This document shows, one piece after another, positions 43,531-52,400 of a stretch of 64,000 nucleotides of DNA. The translations under genes were made by a program, and so were the position numbers. Within the stretch, counting starts at the first letter, position 1, and the number at the start of each line of letters is the position of its first letter. The DNA comes from Bacillota bacterium (GTDB lineage: Bacteria > Bacillota > Clostridia > Acetivibrionales > JAEZXR01), in assembly GCA_023419605.1 (NCBI GenBank), contig JAEZXR010000127.1:62001-126000 (forward strand), read 5' to 3'. The notes below the pieces were generated by a model, which did no database searches, was not told where the DNA came from, and saw only the letters and a program-made list of their open reading frames with translations.

Positions 43531-43606
43531 TTCGACGTTCGTATAGCCCGAAAGCTTTGGCTATGCGAACGCCAAATCAACAGCTATCAGTCCTATTGTA
43601 TATAGA
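43531..43606 (+). repeat. Hairpin plus second copy of the 0.66-kb motif
   Basis: Arms GTTCGTATAGCC (43537-43548) and GGCTATGCGAAC (43559-43570) with one mismatch. They are followed by AAATCAACAGCTATCAGTC and an AT-rich stretch leading to the lipoprotein ribosome site. The motif after the hairpin repeats that at 662-690. It may reduce or adjust expression of the binding protein relative to the permeases, or simply be a mobile repeat. Confidence 0.45.
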
Positions 43607-43639
43607 AAATAAGAATTGAAAAATAAAGGAGGAACTTAC

Positions 43640-45271
43640 ATGAAGAAAGTTAGACAAATTCTAGCAGTGTTATTGGTGAGTACCCTGGTAGCTGCCGGAA
43701 TGTCGGCATGCGGAGGGGCAGGAAAAAAGGAGAATAAGGGAACTGCGGACAACGCCGGTACGACAGAGCAAACAAAGGTCGAAGAAGCAGTAAAGGAAAA
43801 GATGGATATATCCCTAGCGCTGTGGGGGATTGACGAAGCCCTCGCCAATGCGGAAAATGACCAGTTTCTTAAGGAGATGTACAAAAAGCTGAACATCACT
43901 TTGAAACCGCGCCAGATTACCTGGGATGATTATACCCAGAAGGCGCAGATATGGACTGCTTCAGGGGATATGCCGGATATACTGTCCATTGATGCCGTTG
44001 GGACCTCTTATTACAGAAACTGGATCAACCAGGGTGTAATAAAGGCTTTGCCCGATGACCTGTCCAAATATCCAACCCTGGCTAAGTATATGGATAAGCC
44101 GGATATCCAGTCATTAAAGGAGAATGGGAAACTGTACACCATTCCCCGCAGCTTATATGATTCCCTGGACTACTGTGCCCATGATCGAAACGTATTCTAT
44201 CGCTGGGACCTTGCACAAAAGGCCGGTATAACAAAAGAACCGGCGACCTGGGATGAATTTAAGGCCATGCTGAAGGCCATCGTTCAGAAAGACCCGGAAG
44301 GCAGCAAGATAAGCGGATTAACCGCAGTCAATGTGAAGCAGATCGGCGGATTCTTCTGGCTGTATAGCAACCCTGCCGCAACCAGCGATGGGAGCGGAAG
44401 CGACTTCAAATGGATAAAAGAGGATGGCAAGTATGTACCGGCTGTATTATCCACAAAATTATCACTTCCTTCCCTGCAAAATGTAAGGGACATGTATGAA
44501 CAGGGAATGATCGACAAGGATATCGCCCAAATGAAAGGAAACCAGGCCTACGACAAGTTTGTCTCCGGCAAGGCGGCAGCTTTGCTTGAGGTGGGATACG
44601 GAAACGTGAATAACCTGTTGAACGAGCGCTGGAAGAAGTTATACCCTGAAAAACCGATGCTGGATTCCGTAAAAAGAACCGACTACTTCCCCTCCACTGA
44701 TGGAAACCGGTATCATGCTACCTTTAAAACCTATTGGTCTGAAAGCTATTTTGCCAGCAAGCTGGATGATAAAAAAATGGATCGGATCATGCGGCTGTAT
44801 GACTGGATGCTGCAGCCGGATACAAAGGAATTTTACCGGTTTGGCGTTAAAGGCGTAGATTATACCAAGAATGGGGATAAGATATCAAAAATAACCAACC
44901 AGGCGGATTTGGACAAGAAGCAGCCTTCTTCCGCCAACCTGCAATGTCTTGTAGAATTTGACAACCAGTTCCAGTATGATCCCAACAATTTTACTTTCGA
45001 TCCTGCAATCCTGAAGGCCGCCCAGGATAACCTGGCCTATGCCAAAAAAGTAACCAAGGAACCCGACTATGAAGTAAAGCTTACCCATATATCAACACCG
45101 GCAAAGGATAAGTTTTCCATACTGGACCATGACTTTATGCTTAAAATCATGGCAGGAAAAGAACCGGTGGATAAAATGTGGAACGATGTGCTAAAGGACT
45201 ACGAAGCAAAGGGTCTGAGCAAGATGATTGACGAGGTCAATGCAAAAGCAAAGGAACTGGGTTTGAAGTAA
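43640..45271 (+). CDS. ABC sugar-importer solute-binding lipoprotein, glucan locus
   Basis: A 543-residue lipoprotein with a lipobox ending in Cys24 (GMSAC). The mature protein has a family 1 binding-protein pattern. AAAGGAGG precedes ATG 43640 and sets the start. Here the binding-protein gene follows the permeases, the reverse of the order in the amino-sugar locus. With the GH16s, phosphohexomutase and phosphorylase it should capture beta-glucan oligosaccharides made outside the cell. Confidence 0.88.
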   Translation: MKKVRQILAVLLVSTLVAAGMSACGGAGKKENKGTADNAGTTEQTKVEEAVKEKMDISLALWGIDEALANAENDQFLKEMYKKLNITLKPRQITWDDYTQKAQIWTASGDMPDILSIDAVGTSYYRNWINQGVIKALPDDLSKYPTLAKYMDKPDIQSLKENGKLYTIPRSLYDSLDYCAHDRNVFYRWDLAQKAGITKEPATWDEFKAMLKAIVQKDPEGSKISGLTAVNVKQIGGFFWLYSNPAATSDGSGSDFKWIKEDGKYVPAVLSTKLSLPSLQNVRDMYEQGMIDKDIAQMKGNQAYDKFVSGKAAALLEVGYGNVNNLLNERWKKLYPEKPMLDSVKRTDYFPSTDGNRYHATFKTYWSESYFASKLDDKKMDRIMRLYDWMLQPDTKEFYRFGVKGVDYTKNGDKISKITNQADLDKKQPSSANLQCLVEFDNQFQYDPNNFTFDPAILKAAQDNLAYAKKVTKEPDYEVKLTHISTPAKDKFSILDHDFMLKIMAGKEPVDKMWNDVLKDYEAKGLSKMIDEVNAKAKELGLK

Positions 45272-45304
45272 GGTGTAAATAAAACTGAATCATTGATTGT
45301 GCAG

Positions 45305-45332
45305 GAAGGTTTAGGGGAAACGCTAAACCTTC
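45305..45332 (+). terminator. Hairpin after the binding-protein gene
   Basis: Perfect 10-bp arms GAAGGTTTAG (45305-45314) and CTAAACCTTC (45323-45332). There is no T-run, so it probably acts by mRNA stabilisation and lets some transcription reach the mutase gene. Confidence 0.6.
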
Positions 45333-45377
45333 TTGTGCAAAATGTCTATAAATACGGAATAGGGGAGTTCTTTGGAA

Positions 45378-46793
45378 ATGATTAAATTTGGTACAGGTGG
45401 CTGGAGAGCACTGATTGGGGAAGATTTTACGAAATGCAATGTACAGATTCTCGCCCAGGCCCTTGCAAATTGTATAAAGAGCGAGAAGGCAGAAGAGAAA
45501 GGATTCATCGTTGGCTTTGACAGGCGGTTTTTATCCGATAAAGCGGCAAAATGGGTTGCGGAAGTAATGGCAGGGAATGGCATCAAGGTATACTTTATTG
45601 AAAAGGATGCACCTACGCCCCTTGTAATGTTCACGGTAAAAGCGCTGCAAACGCAGTATGGCATCGCAGTAACTGCCAGTCATAATCCGGCGGATTATAA
45701 TGGCATAAAGATATTCACCGAGGGAGGAAGAGATGCGGATGAGGCTGTAACTACGAAGCTGGAGTCTTACATCGACAGGATTCATGGAGTGGAGGATATC
45801 GTACATATCGATTTCGAGACCGGTGTAAAAAGGAACAGCATACAAAGCATCAATCCTTTCAATGAATACATTGATACCGTTCTGGAGATGATCGATACGG
45901 AATCCATTAAGAATAGAAAGCTGAAAATACTTCTGGACCCGATGTTCGGCGTATCCAAGACATCCCTTCAAACCATACTGGTTACAGCCCGGTGTGAAGT
46001 GGATATTATTAATGACAGGCATGATACCTTGTTTGGGGGAAGATTACCTTCCCCTACCTCCCATACCCTGCACCGGTTAAAGGATACGGTGGTTGAAAAA
46101 AGGTATGATATGGGCATCGGGACGGACGGAGATGCGGACCGTTTGGGTATCATCGATGAAAAGGGTAATTTTATTCATCCCAACAGCATCCTCGCCTTGC
46201 TTTATTACTATTTGCTGAAATACAAAGGCTGGAAGGGCGGCGTTGTAAGAAATGTAGCGACGACCCACCTGCTGGATAAGATTGCACAGGGGTTTGGAGA
46301 GGAATGTTATGAAGTACCTGTTGGATTCAAGCATATCAGTTCCATGATGGAAGAAAAAAATGCCCTGATGGGGGGCGAGAGCAGCGGTGGGCTAACCATA
46401 CGCGGACATATCAAAGGCAAGGATGGAATCTTTGCTGCGAGCCTGCTTATCGAGCTGGTCAGTGTGACAGGCAAAAGTTTGTCGGAATTACTGGAGGAAA
46501 TACAGAAGCAATTCGGAGCTTTCTTTATGGTTGAAAACGATTTTACCTTTAAGAGCGCAGAGAAGGAAAGACTGGTTCAGTTGTTATTTAAAGATAAAAA
46601 GATACCTGATTTTGAATATCCGGTCCGTCATATCAGCTATAGGGACGGCCTTAAGGTATATTTCGAAAACGGCGGGTGGATCATTGCGAGGTTTTCCGGA
46701 ACCGAACCCCTTTTACGAATCTTTGCGGAAATGAGCAATGAGAGGGAGGCTATCCAGGTAAGCAATGCAATGAAAGATTTTCTTACCCTATAA
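45378..46793 (+). CDS. Alpha-D-phosphohexomutase (phosphoglucomutase/phosphomannomutase family)
   Basis: A 471-residue enzyme with all four family signatures: phosphoserine loop TASHNP (Ser101), metal loop GTDGDADRLG, sugar loop GGESSGG and phosphate loop RFSGTEPLLR. It interconverts sugar 1- and 6-phosphates. AGGGGAG lies about 10 bases before ATG 45378; the in-frame TTG at 45372 is too close. Placed directly before a glucan phosphorylase, it most likely turns glucose-1-phosphate into glucose-6-phosphate for glycolysis. Confidence 0.92.
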   Translation: MIKFGTGGWRALIGEDFTKCNVQILAQALANCIKSEKAEEKGFIVGFDRRFLSDKAAKWVAEVMAGNGIKVYFIEKDAPTPLVMFTVKALQTQYGIAVTASHNPADYNGIKIFTEGGRDADEAVTTKLESYIDRIHGVEDIVHIDFETGVKRNSIQSINPFNEYIDTVLEMIDTESIKNRKLKILLDPMFGVSKTSLQTILVTARCEVDIINDRHDTLFGGRLPSPTSHTLHRLKDTVVEKRYDMGIGTDGDADRLGIIDEKGNFIHPNSILALLYYYLLKYKGWKGGVVRNVATTHLLDKIAQGFGEECYEVPVGFKHISSMMEEKNALMGGESSGGLTIRGHIKGKDGIFAASLLIELVSVTGKSLSELLEEIQKQFGAFFMVENDFTFKSAEKERLVQLLFKDKKIPDFEYPVRHISYRDGLKVYFENGGWIIARFSGTEPLLRIFAEMSNEREAIQVSNAMKDFLTL

Positions 46794-46810
46794 GGTCAGA
46801 GGAGGTCCAT

Positions 46811-49450
46811 ATGGATACGCTAGAGGAGAAAATAGAGCAATTTGCAAAGTGGCATGAAACTGTAAGGAATTCCACAGAGGTGGGAAACAGGAACTCCATG
46901 CCGGGGGATGCCTACTTTATAGAGGAGAATGATATATTGACAATTCCCAGGGATGATGGGGACTGCCGATACCCTTACGGGAAGGATGGTTTTAATTTCT
47001 GGGCCTATACCTCAGGCTATATGCACAGCAATGAAGGACTGTTCTCCCTGTTTCTGAGAGCCAACGAAGGGCAGGAACCGAAGATTGCTTTTTTTGCAGG
47101 ATTCCCGGACCCAAAAGGCGGCTATATCCCAATCCCGCTATTATCGGTCCCCGTACAGGCCCACGGGGACCCTGGCTGCAAGGAAGCAGAACGATATACG
47201 GTGTTTTCAAAAAGCTGCGTGTACTATGTAACAGAGGCAGAAGGGATGCGGTTTGTCATTAGAATTTTTCCCGATGAAGAGAGAAATTTGTTCTTTACGA
47301 TACATGTACAAAATCTTGAGGCTGCTCCAAAGAAATTCTTTATTTCCACATTTATAAATCCCTTCCTCCGTCATAATCTTACGGAAAACGGAGAGAACCG
47401 GTGGTATAGAGAAGTCCGGTACGTCAAAAATACCAAAGGGGATGAAGAACCCGGTGATTTTGTAATCAAGGTCAATGAAGATATCAGCAGGACGATCTCT
47501 GTGTCCAATATAGGCGTGCTTCTTCGAAACCTAAGTCTATCGAAAAACAGCCGTTTGCTGCAGCAGGAGGCAACGGCATCCCGTTATCAGTATGTAGGCG
47601 GAAGCAGGAGCAGCCTTCACTCTTCACAGTCTCTTTATACAGGGAGCTTCCAAAAGGAAAAGCAGGTTTGTGCCTTTACCGAGATCGGAGCCGCGGGCGA
47701 TATCCTTCATTTGGAGCTGGGAGAAGCCGGATCCGCGCGATATGACATGGCATTCCGCTACAGGGTTCATTGCCGGGATGAAAATGCGGCAGAGGAGCTG
47801 TTGAAGGAAAAGGTGGACCCGCAGGAAACCGACAGAAAAATTTCCGGACTGGAAAATCTGGAGAAGCAGAACAGTCAAGGCTTACACCTGGAAGTTTTCA
47901 ATGCAGGGGAAGAAATTGTGAGGGGAAATCTATTTAATTCGTTTTTTGAGCATTTAAAAACACAGGTTGAGTTTTGCTCGCTGATCAAGGGCTATATTCA
48001 ACTGTCGGCAGGCTCTCTCATCGGGATACGGGATATATTCCAGGCCCTGGAGGGGCTGCTTTTCTGGAGGCCGGAGGCGGCACGCCAAAAAATGCTGGAG
48101 GCTTTTGATTATATATTCCCGGACGGTCGCTGTCCGCGGCAATATTCCCTGCCGGTCAGCGGGGAAGCAGCTCCCGCGATGGATCTGCGGCCCTTTATCG
48201 ACCAGGGAGTATGGGTGATATCCACTGTGAGTACCTACCTGAAATTTACCGGTGATCCTGCCTTTCTTACGGAGGAATGCGGGTATTATGAGATAGTGGA
48301 CGAAAAAAAAGGTCTTGTCCGGAAAAGTACCCAAAGGGATACGGTGCTGGAGCATCTTTTCAAGATAATGGAATATCTCCTCTCCAACCGTGATTTTAAC
48401 CATACCGGTTGTATACGTGCCTTGTACGGAGACTGGAATGATGCCCTTGACGGTCTGGGTGTGAGTATGGACCCCGAGGAGGAATACGGAACGGGGGTGT
48501 CTGTGATGGCGTCCCTGCAAGTCTATCAAAATCTGAAGGAAATGATGGAACTGCTGGCCTGGCTGGATGCGAAAAAATATGCAGCCCGGATAGAATATTA
48601 CAGGGCTGCCAGGGAAGAACTGGGAAACGATCTGCGCAAGTATGCTGTTGTAACGAACGACAAAGGCGAGAAACGCATTGTTCATGGATGGGGAGACCGA
48701 AGATCCTATATGGTTGGCGGATTTGACGATCCGGACCGCGCCTCCAGGATCGGCCTTACTTCCAATGCATTCTGGGTATTAAGCGGGCTCTATGATTCCG
48801 ATCAAAGGATGGGAGGCACCATCCTTTCAGCCTTCAAAAGCCTGGATTCGAAGTACGGCTTTAAAACCTTTGAACCCTATTTTCCCGCCAATACGCCAGG
48901 GGTAGGAAGAATACCCAAACTGCCGGCGGGGACGGCGGAGAATGGAGCGGTTTATATACACGCATCCGCTTTTGCCGCCATGGCGCTCTTTCGTATGGGG
49001 CATGGGGAAGAGGCCTGGAAACAGCTCTATAAGTTATTCCCCTTTACCCATGAGAAAATATCCTGTTCTCCCTATGTCATGCCGAACTCCTACGGATGGA
49101 ATGAGGAAAAGGGAATTGACGGTGAGTCCATGCTGGACTGGCAGACGGGAAGTTCCAATGTGGTGCTGAAGACTCTTATCCGGTACGTGGCTGGGCTGGA
49201 GCCGGAATTTGAGGGCCTGTGGCTGCAGCCTGCAAACTGGATCCCCTTTGACGGTTTTTCCTTTTGTATTGGGATAAAGGGGTGCAAATTACGTATGACC
49301 TATAGGAATTCCGGCGATGGAAGCAGAAGATATACTGTTAACGGGGAAGAAAGAAGAGGAATCTACAGTGAGGTTATGAAAGTAGAAAGGTTATGGATTT
49401 CGGAGGGTGATTTAAAATGCCCGCAGCTTGATGTAGTAGTGGAAGATTAA
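46811..49450 (+). CDS. GH94/GH149/GH161-like glucoside phosphorylase, probably beta-1,3-glucan specific
   Basis: An 879-residue cytoplasmic enzyme of the inverting disaccharide/oligosaccharide phosphorylase clan. The catalytic Asp region is YGDWNDALDG around residues 539-546, and AYTSGYMHSNEG and the beta-sandwich N-terminal domain match the family. It is larger than cellobiose phosphorylase (about 810), which brings GH161-type beta-1,3-glucan phosphorylases into view. Such an enzyme would split imported laminari-oligosaccharides with phosphate and give glucose-1-phosphate, the substrate of the mutase just upstream. AGAGGAGG precedes ATG 46811. No signal peptide was seen. The subfamily call is inference from the GH16 neighbours. 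Confidence 0.75.
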   Translation: MDTLEEKIEQFAKWHETVRNSTEVGNRNSMPGDAYFIEENDILTIPRDDGDCRYPYGKDGFNFWAYTSGYMHSNEGLFSLFLRANEGQEPKIAFFAGFPDPKGGYIPIPLLSVPVQAHGDPGCKEAERYTVFSKSCVYYVTEAEGMRFVIRIFPDEERNLFFTIHVQNLEAAPKKFFISTFINPFLRHNLTENGENRWYREVRYVKNTKGDEEPGDFVIKVNEDISRTISVSNIGVLLRNLSLSKNSRLLQQEATASRYQYVGGSRSSLHSSQSLYTGSFQKEKQVCAFTEIGAAGDILHLELGEAGSARYDMAFRYRVHCRDENAAEELLKEKVDPQETDRKISGLENLEKQNSQGLHLEVFNAGEEIVRGNLFNSFFEHLKTQVEFCSLIKGYIQLSAGSLIGIRDIFQALEGLLFWRPEAARQKMLEAFDYIFPDGRCPRQYSLPVSGEAAPAMDLRPFIDQGVWVISTVSTYLKFTGDPAFLTEECGYYEIVDEKKGLVRKSTQRDTVLEHLFKIMEYLLSNRDFNHTGCIRALYGDWNDALDGLGVSMDPEEEYGTGVSVMASLQVYQNLKEMMELLAWLDAKKYAARIEYYRAAREELGNDLRKYAVVTNDKGEKRIVHGWGDRRSYMVGGFDDPDRASRIGLTSNAFWVLSGLYDSDQRMGGTILSAFKSLDSKYGFKTFEPYFPANTPGVGRIPKLPAGTAENGAVYIHASAFAAMALFRMGHGEEAWKQLYKLFPFTHEKISCSPYVMPNSYGWNEEKGIDGESMLDWQTGSSNVVLKTLIRYVAGLEPEFEGLWLQPANWIPFDGFSFCIGIKGCKLRMTYRNSGDGSRRYTVNGEERRGIYSEVMKVERLWISEGDLKCPQLDVVVED

Positions 49451-49474
49451 AGAGTAAGAACATGTTTTTATACG

Positions 49475-49529
49475 GCTTATAATGAAAACGCCTACCTGTG
49501 CCATACAGGTAGGCGTTTTCATTATAAGC
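49475..49529 (+). terminator. Strong terminator after the phosphorylase gene
   Basis: A 25-bp perfect stem (49475-49499 / 49505-49529) with a five-base loop. The core reads AAAACGCCTACCTGT on the left and ACAGGTAGGCGTTTT on the right, so it can end transcription from both sides. Confidence 0.85.
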
Positions 49530-49558
49530 TGTAATGCGTATTGGTTTTTATGTAAAAC

Positions 49559-50010
49559 GGGTGCATTTAGGTTAAGTGAAGAAATCTGCGGTATTATTTC
49601 CACTATATTATATAATAAAAGAGTCAACCCTCACCCCCAACCCCTCTCCCGAGCTCGGGATATGCATTACCCACAAGTTATAGACGCTTAGAGAGAAGGG
49701 TTTAGGGTTTCATAATAATTACCATTAAGCTTTCAACCCTCATCCCTCAATCCCTTCTCCTGAGCTCGGGAGAAGGGAGATATACGAACAAATGGGAAAT
49801 TTAGCACAAAAAATTATATCGTTTTTCATTAAAATACCTTCATAGGAATACCCTTCCTGTCCTCTACCGAGCCCGGGAGAGGGCAGATAGATGGGTGAGG
49901 GTTGATTCCCAATCTTTTTCCAACGATGTGGGTAATGCATAGCGAGCTCGGGCGAGGGGTTGGGGTGAGGGTTGACTATAAGTGTTTCTTCACTTTTAAT
50001 TTATGCACCC
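49559..50010. mobile_element. Nested palindromic element with long inverted ends, MITE-like
   Basis: A 452-bp non-coding block whose ends mirror each other. From outside in on the left: GGGTGCAT (49559), AAGTGAAGAAA (49574), CAACCCTCACCCC (49625), then a GAGCTCGGG core and ATGCATTACCCACA (49662-49675). On the right the same parts appear inverted: TGTGGGTAATGCAT (49927-49940), GAGCTCGGG, GGGGTGAGGGTTG (ends 49974), TTTCTTCACTT (49985) and ATGCACCC (50003-50010). Inside are two more CAACCCTCA...GAGC(T/C)CGGG units facing each other (49734 onward, and 49859-49904). It has no gene. The structure suggests a non-autonomous element or a mosaic of one palindromic repeat. Confidence 0.7.
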
Positions 50011-50026
50011 ATGCAAAACAGTTCAA

Positions 50027-50055
50027 TTGTCTAGTAGTTCATTTTATCGTATAAT
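50027..50055 (+). promoter_or_regulatory. Probable promoter of the AfuA-like importer operon
   Basis: TTGTCT (50027-50032) and TATAAT (50050-50055) with a 17-bp spacer, about 80 bp before the gene. It lies just outside the right end of the palindromic element. Confidence 0.55.
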
Positions 50056-50135
50056 TGTACATTTTTATCGGATTGTTTGAACCACCTCCGTGAATTATAG
50101 TAATAGTATAAAATAAATCATTTGGAGGAGAAAAT

Positions 50136-51185
50136 ATGAAAAGAATTTTTGCTGCATTATTGGCATCGTGTATGTTGTTCACAATGGCTGCGTGTTCCGG
50201 CAATACACCCTCAAAGCCCGGTTCTTCGGGAGAACCTGCGGCGACACAGAAACCGGCATCCAAAAACCTTGTGGTATATTGCCCGCATCCTGTAGAATTT
50301 ATAAATCCCATTATTTCCGAATTTGAGACCAAAACGGGCATTTCCGTCGAAGTCGTAACGGCAGGAACCGGAGAACTGCTGAAAAGGGTAGAAGCAGAAC
50401 AATCCAATCCTTTGGGAGATATCCTGTGGGGCGGTTCCCTCTCCACCAACAGCCCGAAGAAGGATTTGTTTGCAGTCTATAAATCCGCCAATGAAGATGC
50501 GGTACTGGACGACTGTAAAAACACCGAAGGCATGCTGACCCGGTTTACCGTAATCCCAAGCGTTATCATGGTCAATAAAAAGCTCATCGGCAATATCAAA
50601 ATCGAAGGGTACGAGGATGTTCTCAACCCCGCGTTAAAAGGAAAAATCGCATTTGCCGACCCTGCAAAGTCCTCCTCTTCTTTTGAGCACCTCATCAACA
50701 TGCTCTACGCCATGGGCAGCGGAGACCCGGAAAAGGGATGGGATTATGTAAAGAAACTGACCAAGAACCTGGATGGAAAGCTGCTCAGCGGTTCCTCCGC
50801 CGTTTATAAGGGTGTGGCAGACGGTGAGTACACCGTAGGACTTACCTTTGAAGAAGGCGCCGCAAAGTATGTAAAGGATGGGGCTCCTGTGGAAGTTATC
50901 TATATGAAGGAAGGTGTTATCTCAAAGCCTGACGTTGTTCAAATCATCAAAGGTGCAAAGAATATGGACAATGCGAAAAAGTTCATTGATTTTGTAACAA
51001 GCAAGGAAACTCAAACCATGGTGACCAACGAGCTCAGCAGACGTTCCGTAAGAAAGGATGTTCCTGCCGGAAAGGGTTTGAAGCCTACAGCGGAAATCAA
51101 GCTGATCCAGGATGATGCAAAGGTTGTAGATGCAAACAAGCAAGCGTGGTTGGACAAATTCAAGGACATTTACACAAGTAAATAG
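50136..51185 (+). CDS. ABC-importer solute-binding lipoprotein (AfuA/FbpA/PhnS-like)
   Basis: A 349-residue lipoprotein: lipobox with Cys20 (MAACSG), a low-complexity linker, then a class of binding protein shared by Fe(III), 2-aminoethylphosphonate and hexose-phosphate importers (LVVYCPHPVEFINPIISEFETKTGI, GGSLSTN, then FADPAKSSSSFEH). The Tyr pair used for iron binding in FbpA is not evident near the C-terminal lobe, which favours an anionic organic ligand. TTGGAGGAG precedes ATG 50136. The Cof-type phosphatase in the same operon would suit a sugar phosphate or phosphonate. Confidence 0.82.
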   Translation: MKRIFAALLASCMLFTMAACSGNTPSKPGSSGEPAATQKPASKNLVVYCPHPVEFINPIISEFETKTGISVEVVTAGTGELLKRVEAEQSNPLGDILWGGSLSTNSPKKDLFAVYKSANEDAVLDDCKNTEGMLTRFTVIPSVIMVNKKLIGNIKIEGYEDVLNPALKGKIAFADPAKSSSSFEHLINMLYAMGSGDPEKGWDYVKKLTKNLDGKLLSGSSAVYKGVADGEYTVGLTFEEGAAKYVKDGAPVEVIYMKEGVISKPDVVQIIKGAKNMDNAKKFIDFVTSKETQTMVTNELSRRSVRKDVPAGKGLKPTAEIKLIQDDAKVVDANKQAWLDKFKDIYTSK

Positions 51186-51227
51186 TCGTAAGCCAGGACA
51201 AAGGATAACTGAGATTCATTATTATCT

Positions 51228-51263
51228 TATAAGCCCGCGACCCTCAAAAGTTGTGGGCTTATA
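51228..51263 (+). other. Hairpin between binding-protein and ATPase genes
   Basis: Arms TATAAGCCCGCGAC (51228-51241) and GTTGTGGGCTTATA (51250-51263), paired throughout if two G-U pairs are allowed. It is followed by CTTTAAGGAGG, the ATPase ribosome site. It probably sets binding protein above transporter expression. Confidence 0.65.
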
Positions 51264-51281
51264 CTTTAAGGAGGATGTAAC

Positions 51282-52400
51282 GTGAGTGTTTCGATTGGTG
51301 TAGAAAATGTAGTGAAAAAATATGATAAGGTTACAATCATACCGGATCTGTCGGTGGAAATAAAAAACGGTGAGTTTTTCACGCTTCTGGGACCTTCCGG
51401 CTGCGGTAAAACAACACTTTTGCGAATGATTGCCGGTTTTAACTCCATTGAAGGAGGCACAATCAAATTCGATGATACCGTCATCAATGATATTCCTGCC
51501 CATAAAAGAAATATAGGAATGGTTTTCCAGAACTATGCCATATTTCCGCACCTTACAGTGAAGCAGAATGTTGAATATGGCTTGAAGCTCCGGAAGGTAA
51601 AAAAAGAGGAACTGAACAAAAAAGTGGAGAAGATTCTGAAAGTGACGAAAATCGATGAGTACAAGGACCGGCTGCCGGAAAAGCTCTCCGGAGGCCAGCA
51701 GCAGCGTGTGGCCCTGGCCCGTGCCATCGTCATCCATCCCAGTGTGCTTCTGATGGATGAACCCTTGTCCAATCTGGATGCGAAGCTGCGAATTGAAATG
51801 CGGAGCGCCATCCGGGACATTCAAAAAGAGGTGGGTATCACTACGGTGTACGTAACCCATGATCAGGAAGAAGCTTTGGCTATATCCGACAGAATCGCGG
51901 TAATGAAGGATGGTGTCATCCAGCAGGTAGGAAAACCCCGGGATATCTATACCCGTCCGGCTAATGTATTTGTTTCCACCTTCATCGGCTTTTCCAATCT
52001 CTTGAAGGGAACCATCAAGCTGGAGGGAAAAGATAAGTATGTCGTATTTCCCAATGGCTATAAGGTTCTGATGAACCATCTGGCGGAGGATGTCAAGGAT
52101 CATCAGAAGGTGATAGTCTCCGTGAGACCGGAAGAGTTATCGGAAGGAACCTCCGGCCTGGAAGTGAAAATAAAGGCCAGCACCTTCCTTGGGAAACACG
52201 TCAATTACGAAATCCTGTTGGATGAAAAAATAGTTATGGACCCGCAGTTAGCCAATGAATTTTCCCAGGACCTGGGCTATGCCCAACGGTTCTATGAGGT
52301 GAAGGATACGATATGCCTGGCTGTAAATGCCAATAAAATCAACGTATTTACGGAAGACGGCGAACAAAGTCTAGTGAAGGGTGTGAAAAAATATGACTAA
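51282..52400 (+). CDS. ABC-importer ATP-binding protein (FbpC/PotA-like)
   Basis: A 372-residue ATPase: Walker A GPSGCGKTT, Q-loop VFQNYAIFPH, signature LSGGQQQRVALARA, Walker B VLLMDEPLSNLD, and a C-terminal TOBE-like domain from about 245. GTG 51282 is set by AAGGAGG seven bases before it. It energises the fused permease that follows, with which it overlaps by 8 bases. Confidence 0.93.
   Translation: MSVSIGVENVVKKYDKVTIIPDLSVEIKNGEFFTLLGPSGCGKTTLLRMIAGFNSIEGGTIKFDDTVINDIPAHKRNIGMVFQNYAIFPHLTVKQNVEYGLKLRKVKKEELNKKVEKILKVTKIDEYKDRLPEKLSGGQQQRVALARAIVIHPSVLLMDEPLSNLDAKLRIEMRSAIRDIQKEVGITTVYVTHDQEEALAISDRIAVMKDGVIQQVGKPRDIYTRPANVFVSTFIGFSNLLKGTIKLEGKDKYVVFPNGYKVLMNHLAEDVKDHQKVIVSVRPEELSEGTSGLEVKIKASTFLGKHVNYEILLDEKIVMDPQLANEFSQDLGYAQRFYEVKDTICLAVNANKINVFTEDGEQSLVKGVKKYD

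Noticed and set aside
47954..48685. 243-codon minus-strand open frame in the phosphorylase gene
   Set aside because: Antisense shadow in a region of even codon use; no motif.
49559..50010. CRISPR array or insertion sequence
   Set aside because: Units are inverted rather than regularly spaced direct repeats, and no transposase or cas gene is present.
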